A stretch of 58,855 nucleotides of DNA from [Streptosporangium] indianense. Its GTDB lineage: Bacteria; Actinomycetota; Actinomycetes; Streptomycetales; Streptomycetaceae. The translations under genes and the position numbers were made by a program. The notes beneath the pieces were generated by a model. The model saw nothing but the letters and a program-made list of their open reading frames with translations, did not search any database and was not told the origin of the DNA. Shown here piece after piece: positions 1 to 7,320 of this stretch (position 1 is its first letter; every line of letters begins with the position of its first letter). The stretch spans positions 1 through 58,855 of the forward strand of contig NZ_JAKEIO010000037.1 of assembly GCF_021474405.1 (NCBI RefSeq), in the 5' to 3' direction.

Positions 1-2
1 CC

Positions 3-857
3 CCCGGCCCCCGGGGCGGCGCCCGCCGCCGCCCCCCCCCCCTGATGACCGTCTCCCGGATCGTCGCCGGGGCCGCGGCGGCAGCCGCCGTCGGGACCGT
101 GGGGTACGGGACGTACGGTGTGCTGCGCGGGCCGAAGGTCAAGCGGGTCACCGTGCCGCTGGCCAAGCTGCCGCGCGCCGCGCACGGGTACCGGATCGCC
201 GTCGTCAGCGACGTGCACCTCGGCCCGGTCCTGGGACGTGGCTTCGCGCAGAAGGTCGTCGACACGATCAACGGCACCCAGCCCGACCTGATCGCGGTCG
301 TCGGCGACCTGGTCGACGGCAGCGTGAAGGACCTCGGTCCCGCGGCGGCCCCGCTCGCCCGGCTGAGGGCGCGTCACGGGTCCTACTTCGTCACCGGCAA
401 CCACGAGTACTTCTCCGGCGCCGAGCAGTGGGTGGAGGAGGTCCGCCGCCTGGGCATCGACCCCCTGGAGAACGCCCGCCGGGAGATGCCGTACTTCGAC
501 CTGGCCGGGGTCAACGACGTCGCGGGCGAGAACGAGGGCCAGGGCCCCGACTTCGTGAAGGCGCTCGGCGACCGGGACACCGCACGCGCGTGCGTGCTGC
601 TCGCCCACCAGCCCGTCCAGATCCACGAGGCCGTCGAGCACGGCGTCGACCTCCAGCTCTCCGGTCACACCCACGGCGGCCAGCTCTGGCCCGGCAACCT
701 CATCGCCTCCGGCGCCAACCCCACCCTCGCGGGACTGGACCGCTACGGCGACACCCAGCTCTACGTCTCCCGCGGTGCCGGCGCCTGGGGCCCGCCCACC
801 CGCGTCGGCGCACCCTCGGACATCACCGTCATCGAGCTCGCATCGAAACAGGCCTGA
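3..857 (+). CDS. Metallophosphoesterase, YkuE-like, 5' partial
   Basis: Calcineurin-like metallophosphoesterase. Counting from the ATG at 45, the metal-binding motifs are in order: D-x-H (D56, H58, in SDVHLG), GD at 87-88, GNHE at 118-121, a lone His in LAHQP, and GHTHGG near 207. The frame stays open upstream of 45 to the window edge and encodes a Pro/Arg-rich stretch. No ribosome binding site precedes the ATG at 45, and Streptomyces relatives usually carry an N-terminal multi-pass membrane region, so the real start is probably outside the window. Residues 5-25 are hydrophobic, so the phosphoesterase domain is likely tethered outside the membrane. Substrate unknown. Confidence 0.85.
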   Translation, partial: PGPRGGARRRPPPLMTVSRIVAGAAAAAAVGTVGYGTYGVLRGPKVKRVTVPLAKLPRAAHGYRIAVVSDVHLGPVLGRGFAQKVVDTINGTQPDLIAVVGDLVDGSVKDLGPAAAPLARLRARHGSYFVTGNHEYFSGAEQWVEEVRRLGIDPLENARREMPYFDLAGVNDVAGENEGQGPDFVKALGDRDTARACVLLAHQPVQIHEAVEHGVDLQLSGHTHGGQLWPGNLIASGANPTLAGLDRYGDTQLYVSRGAGAWGPPTRVGAPSDITVIELASKQA

Positions 858-1005
858 CCGCCGCAACCCGGTGAGAACGCCGTGAAACCGGACCGAACGG
901 CCCATTAGTCAGTGCTTTCGGAGGTCGGCGGCGGGCAGTACCCGTCGGACGGCACGGGCGTGTTCCGTCTGCGGAGCCTCACCGCGCTCTGAGGGCCCGC
1001 CCCCC

Positions 1006-1752
1006 TCAGGACTCGGTGCGCCGCCGGGCCGCCGGATCGGGGATGGCGTTCGTCATCCCCGGCAGGAACTCCGTGAACAGCTCGTGCACCTCGCGCACGA
1101 GCGGCCGCAGCACCCGGAAGCGGGCCAGGGCGACACCCCGCGCGGTGAGCCGGGCACCGCGCTCGGCCAGCCGGTAGCTGCGCTCGCGCCCCTCGGTGCG
1201 GTCGAAGATCCAGTACAGGACGAGCCCCATCTGGGACAGCCACATCAACTCGGGCAGGATGTCCCGCAGCTCCTCGGGGACCTTGGTCTTCGTGGCCCCG
1301 GCGAGCACCTCCCGGTGGACGCTGATGGCCTCCTCCCGCGCGTGCTCCGACTCGGGGGAGAACGGGCTGAGCGGGCTGTCCGGGTCGGCGGCGTTCTTGA
1401 AGAACTGCACCGCGAACTCGTGGTACGGCGCGGCGATGTCGAGCCAGGCCCGCAGCACCCCCGCGAGGCGGGGCTCCAGGTCGCGCTCCCGGTCCAGGAT
1501 CTCCCGGACCGCCACCTGGTGCTCGGCGGCGATCCGGTCGTAGAAGCCCTGGATCAGGTGCTCCTTGCCCGCGAAGTAGTAGTACGCGTTGCCGACGGAG
1601 ACCCCGGCCTCCTTGGCGATGGCCCGCATCGTCGTCTTGTCGTAGCCGCGCTCCTGGAACAGCCTCATGGCCGTCTCCAGGATCAGGGCGCGGGTCTGCT
1701 CGGACTTGGTGGGGTGGGCGCCGTCGTCGGGGCCGTCGTTCTTCGCGGACAC
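1006..1752 (-). CDS. TetR family transcriptional regulator
   Basis: About 248 residues with an N-terminal TetR helix-turn-helix (ILETAMRLFQERGYDKTTM, then AIAKEAGVSVGNAYYYFAGKE) and an all-helical ligand domain. The GTG at 1752 is the first in-frame start after the upstream gene and gives a normal TetR length. An in-frame extension through the DCC gene is a shadow. It is the last gene of a three-gene minus-strand operon (membrane protein, DCC protein, TetR; gaps of 12 and 17 bp). The operon promoter holds two copies of TTGAAC-N2-GTTCAA, so this protein probably represses its own operon. Ligand unknown. Confidence 0.9.
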   Translation of the reverse strand: MSAKNDGPDDGAHPTKSEQTRALILETAMRLFQERGYDKTTMRAIAKEAGVSVGNAYYYFAGKEHLIQGFYDRIAAEHQVAVREILDRERDLEPRLAGVLRAWLDIAAPYHEFAVQFFKNAADPDSPLSPFSPESEHAREEAISVHREVLAGATKTKVPEELRDILPELMWLSQMGLVLYWIFDRTEGRERSYRLAERGARLTARGVALARFRVLRPLVREVHELFTEFLPGMTNAIPDPAARRRTES

Positions 1753-1769
1753 GGGAAGAGAGCCTAACG

Positions 1770-2342
1770 TCAGCGCGGGTCCGGCCACCGCGGGGCGCAG
1801 GTGCCGTCGGCGCAGCCCGGCGCGGTGTAGCTCCAGCCGCCGTCCGGGTCGTACGACCAGCCGTCCGCCCGCCGGTAGACCCGGCCGCCCCACTGCGCCC
1901 CGCCGCGCTGTCCCCGGTGCCACTGCGCGCCACGCCACTTGGCGGCGGCGAGCACCGCGCCCTTGGCGAGCCGGGCGCCGGCCGGGGTGCTCAGCCGGTG
2001 GGCGAGCGGCCGGTGCTCGCGCAGCGCCCACAGGGTGACCACCCAGGCGGCGGGGCCCCGGTAGACCTGCCCGGCGTCGCCGACGACGGTGATCTCGTCG
2101 AGGGTGGCGCCGTGGTCGAGGCCGGGGAAGCGCCGCCTGGCCTCCTCGGAGGCGGCCGGGACCAGCTCCAGCGGCACCAGCTTCGGCTGCCGCAGGAGCC
2201 AGTCGCGCAGGAACGCACACAGGGAGCACTCGGCGTCGTAGAGGACGGTGAGCCGGCGGACCGGGGTGGCCGCGTGTGTGCCGGTGGCGCGCGTTCCGGT
2301 CGTGCTGGTGCTGGTGCTGGTGCTGGTGCCGGTGGCGTTCAC
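1770..2342 (-). CDS. DCC-family (DUF393) thiol-disulfide oxidoreductase-like protein
   Basis: A 190-residue protein with the family signature YDAECSLC near residue 35, whose cysteine pair is thought to act in thiol-disulfide chemistry, then WLLRQPKLVPLELVPA and a conserved G-x-YRGPAAW segment. The first 25 residues are a Ser/Thr/Gly low-complexity tail encoded by an imperfect hexanucleotide repeat (about 2299-2330). The GTG at 2342 is used; a start inside the tail cannot be excluded. A Trp/Gly-rich C-terminus with two further Cys is visible. It sits between a small membrane protein and a TetR gene. Substrate unknown. Confidence 0.8.
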   Translation of the reverse strand: MNATGTSTSTSTSTTGTRATGTHAATPVRRLTVLYDAECSLCAFLRDWLLRQPKLVPLELVPAASEEARRRFPGLDHGATLDEITVVGDAGQVYRGPAAWVVTLWALREHRPLAHRLSTPAGARLAKGAVLAAAKWRGAQWHRGQRGGAQWGGRVYRRADGWSYDPDGGWSYTAPGCADGTCAPRWPDPR

Positions 2343-2354
2343 GTGGGTCTCCGC

Positions 2355-2762
2355 TCAGGCCTGCGGCTGCGGGGCGACCCAGCCCTGCGGCGGCACCGGC
2401 GGCACCTGCTCCCGTTCCATGGCGCCCCGGCGCCGGATCCGGTTGAGCACGTAGACGTTGGCGAGGTGCATCACGCCGAGGACCAGCAGCACCACGCCGA
2501 GCTTCGTCGACAGGGCCTCGAAGATGCCGCGTGCGTCGGTGATGGTCCCGTCGCCACTCAGGTACAGCGCGACGAACCCGAGGTTGACGAGGTAGAAGCC
2601 GACCACCAGGAGGTGGTTGACGGCGTCGGCGAGCTTCTCGTTGCCGTGCAGCACGTCGGCGAGGAAGACCTTGCCGTTCCGGCTGAGCGTGCGGGCCACC
2701 CAGACGGTCAGGCCGATGCTGACCAGCAGGTAGATGACGTAGGCGATGACCGTGCGGTCCAT
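2355..2762 (-). CDS. Small membrane protein, three predicted helices
   Basis: 135 residues. Hydrophobic helices lie near residues 5-22, 49-70 and 88-108, followed by a basic segment (NRIRRRG) and a Pro-rich tail. The ATG at 2762 is preceded by AAGGGTGGGG, a good ribosome binding site. A longer frame would run back through the promoter and both operators, so it is rejected. First gene of the TetR-controlled operon. I do not recognise a named family. Association with a DCC-type thiol protein suggests a membrane redox or stress role, but that is inference. Confidence 0.75.
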   Translation of the reverse strand: MDRTVIAYVIYLLVSIGLTVWVARTLSRNGKVFLADVLHGNEKLADAVNHLLVVGFYLVNLGFVALYLSGDGTITDARGIFEALSTKLGVVLLVLGVMHLANVYVLNRIRRRGAMEREQVPPVPPQGWVAPQPQA

Positions 2763-2775
2763 TGCCCCACCCTTC

Positions 2776-2789
2776 TTGAACACGTTCAA
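2776..2789. promoter_or_regulatory. TetR-type operator, copy 2
   Basis: TTGAAC-AC-GTTCAA: 6-bp inverted arms around a 2-bp centre. It lies just downstream of the -10 box of the minus-strand promoter, about 14 bp before the first gene of the operon that ends in a TetR gene. Confidence 0.75.
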
Positions 2790-2805
2790 AACGCTGTCGG
2801 GGATG

Positions 2806-2834
2806 ACTCTAGACCTACTTTTGAACATGTTCAA
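2806..2834 (-). promoter_or_regulatory. Sigma-70 type promoter of the membrane/DCC/TetR operon
   Basis: On the minus strand, TTGAAC (2829-2834), exactly 17 bp, then TAGAGT (2806-2811). The -35 overlaps one operator and the other operator follows the -10, a classic repression layout. Confidence 0.7.
2821..2834. promoter_or_regulatory. TetR-type operator, copy 1
   Basis: TTGAACATGTTCAA, a perfect 14-bp palindrome. It is spaced 45 bp from copy 2 and its left arm (read on the minus strand) is also the -35 box. Confidence 0.8.
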
Positions 2835-2882
2835 CACAAGGGCTCGGTGGGATTGTCAGTGGTGCCTCGTACTGTCGTCCGC

Positions 2883-3275
2883 ATGGGAATCGTGACGTTC
2901 GTCGACGAGACGACGGTGGGGGAGCGACGCACGGCCTGGGGGCTGGAGATCGCCCAAGAACGGCTGACCGTACGGGAACTGATCCGGCGCCGGGTGTTCC
3001 AGGAGGTCGCCGAGTACAACGCCCGTACGCCGGAGGCCTTCCAGGGACTCGTGCAGCCCGAGGACACCGAGCGCGTGCTCAACGGCTACGCGGTGCGCAC
3101 GCCCCGCCGGATCGACCCCGAGAGGCAGACGGCCCTGGCCGAGCGGGCCTTCGCGGGGAACGGCTTCCTCGTGCTGGTGGGAGACCGTCAGGTCACCGAC
3201 CCGGACGAGGAGATCGACCTCGCCCTCGGCACCGAGGTCACGTTCCTGAAGCTCGTCCCCCTGGTAGGTGGCTGA
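2883..3275 (+). CDS. Putative ubiquitin-like beta-grasp protein ending in Gly-Gly
   Basis: 130 residues, no standard annotation that I know of. The segment from Phe95 to the end resembles the second half of ubiquitin: a strand LVLVGDRQV (compare LIFAGKQL), an acidic turn DPDEEI (compare the ubiquitin EDGRTLSDY region), a strand TEVTFLKLV (compare TLHLVLRL), and a terminal Gly129-Gly130 at the stop codon. The first part has a strand and then LTVRELIRRRV, like the ubiquitin helix. A charged insert of about 50 residues separates the halves. The C-terminus also recalls ThiS/MoaD. It overlaps the following DUF4132 gene by one base (TGATG), implying coupled translation. The ubiquitin-like assignment is inference from pattern, not a search. 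Confidence 0.6.
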   Translation: MGIVTFVDETTVGERRTAWGLEIAQERLTVRELIRRRVFQEVAEYNARTPEAFQGLVQPEDTERVLNGYAVRTPRRIDPERQTALAERAFAGNGFLVLVGDRQVTDPDEEIDLALGTEVTFLKLVPLVGG

Positions 3276-5764
3276 TGAGCTCCTTCCGCACGCCCCGGTC
3301 GCACGCGGACCGGCTGCGCGACAGGATCGCCGACGGCGACATCGGCCGGGTCGCCGACGAGGCGCTGCGCGTCATGGACTCCAGCCGGGGCGCCTGGGGC
3401 GCGGGCTGGGAGAGGGTGCTGGACCAGCTCCGGTCCCTGCCGGCCGAGCACCGCCGCGCGCTGCTGCACGCCTTGGCCGACCGTTTCCACCAGGCCGGTG
3501 ACGACACCGAGGCCCGCTGCCGCCATCTCGCCCTGGGCGCCCTGGTCGCCGAGGGCCTCGACGGCGCGGAGCGGCTCGCCGACGATCCGCTGGCCGCCGA
3601 GCGCCGCAAGGCCCTGGACGACCTCGCCCGCCAACACTCCTTCTGGTACGCGGCCCGCTTCGAGGTCCTGTGCCGGGCCGAACTGGCCGCCGGCCGCCCC
3701 CTCCCGGCCCCCGTCGTGGCCGTCGTCCGCCGCGCGGCCCTGGACGCCTACCGCGCGGCCGACCTCGTCGCGCTGGCCCGGCAGCTCACCGACCCCGTCC
3801 TCAACGTCGGCGAGGCCTGGGCGGAACAGGCCCTGAGCGACGCCACCGGCCCCGACTGGCAGGCCCTGCTGGCCCACGCCCTCACCGCCACCGCCTCCAG
3901 GCCCACGGCCAAGTGGGACAAGGGGGCCCGTGCCCTCCTGGACGCCCTCGGCACGGACCGGGTCCGCGAGACGGTCCTGTCCTGGCTCGCCCTCGTCGGC
4001 CGCCCGCGCACGCTCCCGCTGGAACGCCGGGCGTGGGAGCCGGACGTCGACAACGCCTACGACCCGTACAACGCGACGGCCCTGCGCGGCCTGGCCTGGC
4101 TCCTCTCCCTGCTGCCGCCCCACCCCGGCACGGCCCGGGCCCTGGGCGCCCTGGTCGAGACGTCACTGAAGAAGGTCGCGGGCCTCGGCCCCCGGAACCC
4201 CAAGGTCGCCAACGCCGGCGTCGTCGCGCTGGCCCGCATCGACTCCGAAGCGGCCCTCGCCGAACTCGCCCGGCTGGCCACCCGGGTGACGTACAAGAAC
4301 ACCGCCAAGCTCCTCGACACCGCCCTGGAGGCGCGCGCCACCGCCCTCGGCCTCGCCCGCGAGGAGATCGAGGAACTGGCGGTACCGGCGTACGGCCTGA
4401 CGGACGTCGGCCACGCCGAACACCGCCTGGGCGAGACGACGGCACTCCTCGAAGTCCGCGGCCCGCGCGCCGTGCTGAGCTGGCGCAACGCCGCCGGCAA
4501 GCCGGTCAGGACGGTGCCGGTGGCCGTGAAGCGGGACCACCCGGACGAACTGAAGGACCTCAAGACGGCGGTCAAGGACATCGACAAGATGCTCTCGGCG
4601 CAGACCGAGCGCCTGGACCGCCAGTTCCTGGCCCGCCGCAGCTGGCCGTACGCCGTGTGGCGCGAGCGGTACCTCGACCACCCGCTGGTCGGCACCCTGG
4701 CGCGCCGCCTGCTGTGGACGATCGACGGCACGACGGCCGGCTACGCGGACGGTGAGCTGCGCACGCTGGCCGACGAACCCCTGACGGGGGGCGACCGGGT
4801 CGAACTGTGGCACCCGGTCGGCCACGAACCCGCGCAGATCGTCGCCTGGCGCGACTGGCTGGAGCGGCACGGCGTCACCCAGCCGTTCAAGCAGGCCCAC
4901 CGCGAGGTCTACCTGCTCACGGACGCCGAGCGGGCCACCCGCACGTACTCCAACCGCTTCGCGGCCCACATCGTGCGCCAGCACCAGTTCCACTCCCTGG
5001 CCGCGCTGCGCGGCTGGCACAACAAGCTGCGCCTGTGCGTCGACGACTCGGCTCCGCCCGCGACCCGTGAGCTGCCCCGATGGGGCCTGCGCGCCGAGTA
5101 CTGGATCGAGGGCGACGGCGAGGAGTACGGCGTCGACACCACCGACTCCGGCAGCTATCTGCGCCTGCGCACCGACCAGGTCCGCTTCTACCCGCTCGAC
5201 GCCCCGCAGAACTCGGCACACTGCTACGGCGGCGCGTACACCATGTGGCTCGCCCCCGGCCAGGACCCCGCCGCCCCGGTGCCGCTGGAGGACATCCCGC
5301 CCCTGGTCCTCTCCGAAGTCCTGCGCGACGTGGACCTGTTCGTCGGCGTGGCCAGCGTCGGCAACGACCCGACCTGGCAGGACGGCGGCCCCGGCGGCCG
5401 CTTCCAGGAGTACTGGACGTCGTACGGCTTCGGCGAGCTGAACGCGAGCGCCGAGACCCGCAGGCTCCTGCTGGAGCGCCTGGTCCCGCGCCTGGCGATA
5501 GCCGAGCGCTGCACGCTGGAGGGCCGCTTCCTCCACGTCAAGGGCGACCGCCACACGTACAAGATCCACCTGGGCTCGGGCAACATCCTCCACACCCCGA
5601 ACGACCAGTACGTCTGCATCGTCCCGAAGTCCACCCCGACGACCCCGGCAACGGGCTACCTCCCCTACGAGGGCGACCGCATGCTGGCGGTCATCCTCAG
5701 CAAGGCGATGCTGCTGGCGGCGGACACGAAGATCACAGACCCTTCGATCCTGAGCCAGTTGTGA
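3275..5764 (+). CDS. DUF4132 domain protein
   Basis: 829 residues. The N-terminal two-fifths is helical and repeat-like (AL/AR-rich, HEAT-like appearance). The DUF4132 core is around residues 500-620, with WRDWLERHGVTQPFKQAHRE followed by YLLTDAERATRTYSNRFAAH and a Trp/His-rich stretch. The C-terminus carries YKIHLGSGNILHTPNDQY. DUF4132 proteins are large, of unknown function, sometimes linked to WGR/MolR-like proteins. No signal peptide or membrane segment, so probably cytoplasmic. The ATG overlaps the stop of the ubiquitin-like gene, so the two are probably made together and may act together. It converges on the Uma2 gene with a 3-bp gap. Confidence 0.85.
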   Translation: MSSFRTPRSHADRLRDRIADGDIGRVADEALRVMDSSRGAWGAGWERVLDQLRSLPAEHRRALLHALADRFHQAGDDTEARCRHLALGALVAEGLDGAERLADDPLAAERRKALDDLARQHSFWYAARFEVLCRAELAAGRPLPAPVVAVVRRAALDAYRAADLVALARQLTDPVLNVGEAWAEQALSDATGPDWQALLAHALTATASRPTAKWDKGARALLDALGTDRVRETVLSWLALVGRPRTLPLERRAWEPDVDNAYDPYNATALRGLAWLLSLLPPHPGTARALGALVETSLKKVAGLGPRNPKVANAGVVALARIDSEAALAELARLATRVTYKNTAKLLDTALEARATALGLAREEIEELAVPAYGLTDVGHAEHRLGETTALLEVRGPRAVLSWRNAAGKPVRTVPVAVKRDHPDELKDLKTAVKDIDKMLSAQTERLDRQFLARRSWPYAVWRERYLDHPLVGTLARRLLWTIDGTTAGYADGELRTLADEPLTGGDRVELWHPVGHEPAQIVAWRDWLERHGVTQPFKQAHREVYLLTDAERATRTYSNRFAAHIVRQHQFHSLAALRGWHNKLRLCVDDSAPPATRELPRWGLRAEYWIEGDGEEYGVDTTDSGSYLRLRTDQVRFYPLDAPQNSAHCYGGAYTMWLAPGQDPAAPVPLEDIPPLVLSEVLRDVDLFVGVASVGNDPTWQDGGPGGRFQEYWTSYGFGELNASAETRRLLLERLVPRLAIAERCTLEGRFLHVKGDRHTYKIHLGSGNILHTPNDQYVCIVPKSTPTTPATGYLPYEGDRMLAVILSKAMLLAADTKITDPSILSQL

Positions 5765-5767
5765 GAC

Positions 5768-6388
5768 TCAGTCGCTCGTCCTCGCCTGTCCGGCCTTGAG
5801 GATCTCGGCCACGTCGAGGGTCACCTTCGCGCCGATGGAGTCGGGGAGGGTGACGAGCTCGCCGGGGGCGTGCGGGCGGTGGTTCTCGTAGCCGCTTCCC
5901 GCCGGGTCGGTCAGGACGTGGAGGCGTTGGTGCTTGCGGTCCACGATGACGTAGACCGGGACTTTCGCCTCGGCGTAGGCGGCCACCTTCGTCTTCAGGT
6001 CGTTCTTCCAATTGCTGGAGGTGACCTCCAGCACCATGCGGAAGCACACCGCTTCGTAGGCGTTGTTCTCGACGTGATGGTCCTCGAAGTCGACGTCCAC
6101 GATCGCAAGATCGGGGATGGCGTAGTCCTCCGCCTCCATGGGCAGCCAAAGACCGACGCCCTGAAGGACCTCGGTTTCGCCTCCATCCAGGTCGGCTGCC
6201 ATGAAGGGACGCATGAGCTTGGTCAGCGCGCGAGCATGGGCGCCGTCAGGGGACGGGGTCACGAGGAGATGGCCTCCGATGATCTCGACGCGGTAGCCCG
6301 GATGGCGCTCCATGATCTCGTCGGCGATGGTCGTCAGGGTGACCGGCTCTTCGTCGTGGAAGGGCTGCTCGACGGAAGCTGCGGACAT
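5768..6388 (-). CDS. Uma2 family (DUF820) PD-(D/E)XK nuclease-like protein
   Basis: 206 residues. Fits the Uma2 fold: GYRVEIIGGHLLVTPSP at the front, IPDLAIVDV with the conserved Asp, then VLEVTSSNWKNDLKTKVAAYAEAKVPVYVIVD with the E-x-T/S and Lys of the PD-(D/E)XK core. The ATG at 6388 is preceded by AGGAGG with good spacing; longer frames lack this. Streptomyces carry many Uma2 paralogues; their DNA target and role are unknown. A second one lies at 46136. Monocistronic and convergent with DUF4132. Confidence 0.85.
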   Translation of the reverse strand: MSAASVEQPFHDEEPVTLTTIADEIMERHPGYRVEIIGGHLLVTPSPDGAHARALTKLMRPFMAADLDGGETEVLQGVGLWLPMEAEDYAIPDLAIVDVDFEDHHVENNAYEAVCFRMVLEVTSSNWKNDLKTKVAAYAEAKVPVYVIVDRKHQRLHVLTDPAGSGYENHRPHAPGELVTLPDSIGAKVTLDVAEILKAGQARTSD

Positions 6389-6489
6389 CAGGTGCCTCCT
6401 GGGAACTGGTGTCGAGAGCATCATCGTAGGCCGGGCCCGGCCCACGGGTCCGTTCGGAGCGTGTTCACCCGATGGTGTGGCATATGCCA

Positions 6490-6522
6490 GAGGGCCCCGT
6501 CTCCAGCGGAAACGGGGCCCTC
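6490..6522 (-). terminator. Terminator of the sdh operon
   Basis: A perfect 11-bp stem GAGGGCCCCGT / ACGGGGCCCTC with an 11-nt loop, 18 bp downstream of the sdhB stop codon. Confidence 0.8.
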
Positions 6523-6540
6523 CTCAGCAACCTGCGAGGC

Positions 6541-7320
6541 TCAGTAGCGGCGCGTGATCAGCGCACGCTTCACCTCGGCGATCGCCTTCGTGACCTCGAT
6601 ACCGCGCGGGCAGGCGTCCGTGCAGTTGAAGGTCGTGCGGCAGCGCCACACGCCGTCGCGGTCGTTGAGGATCTCCAGGCGCTGCTCGCCCGCCTCGTCA
6701 CGCGAGTCGAAGATGAAGCGGTGCGCGTTGACGATGGCGGCCGGACCGAAGTACTGGCCGTCGTTCCAGAAGACCGGGCACGAGGTGGTGCAGGCCGCGC
6801 AGAGGATGCACTTCGTCGTGTCGTCGAAGCGCTCACGGTCCTCGGCCGTCTGGAAACGCTCACGCGTCGGCTCGTTCGTGTCCTTCGTGATGAGGAAGGG
6901 CATGACGTCGCGGTACGCCTGGAAGAACGGCTCCATGTCGACCACGAGGTCCTTCAGCACCGTGAGGCCCTTGATGGGCTCCACCGTGATCGGCTTCTCG
7001 GGGTTGATGTCCTTGATCAGCGTCTTGCAGGCAAGACGGTTCTTACCGTTGATCCGCATCGCGTCCGAGCCGCAGATGCCGTGCGCGCAGGAGCGGCGGA
7101 ACGTGAGGGTGCCGTCGAGGTCCCACTTGATCTTGTGGAGACCGTCGAGGACACGCTCCTTGGGGTCGATCTCCAGCTGGAAGTCTTCCCAGACGGCCTC
7201 GGCCGCGACCTCCGGGTTGAACCGGCGGATGCGGAAGGTGACCGTGATGTAGGGGGAGTCGGCGAAACCGGGCTCGGGCTTGCCGGCCGCGTCTTCCTTG
7301 TCCAGAACGGGGGTAGCCAT
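6541..7320 (-). CDS. sdhB: Succinate dehydrogenase iron-sulfur subunit
   Basis: 259 residues. Passes electrons from the flavoprotein to the membrane anchors of complex II. The [2Fe-2S] site starts at C78 (SCAHGICGSDAM, with Asp at the fourth-ligand position as in many SdhB) and closes with NRLACKT. The ferredoxin-like domain has CILCAACTTSCP and CRTTFNCTDACPRG for the [4Fe-4S] and [3Fe-4S] clusters. Full length. Its start codon overlaps the sdhA stop by one base, so translation is coupled. Last gene of sdhCDAB, followed by a strong terminator. Confidence 0.98.
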   Translation of the reverse strand: MATPVLDKEDAAGKPEPGFADSPYITVTFRIRRFNPEVAAEAVWEDFQLEIDPKERVLDGLHKIKWDLDGTLTFRRSCAHGICGSDAMRINGKNRLACKTLIKDINPEKPITVEPIKGLTVLKDLVVDMEPFFQAYRDVMPFLITKDTNEPTRERFQTAEDRERFDDTTKCILCAACTTSCPVFWNDGQYFGPAAIVNAHRFIFDSRDEAGEQRLEILNDRDGVWRCRTTFNCTDACPRGIEVTKAIAEVKRALITRRY

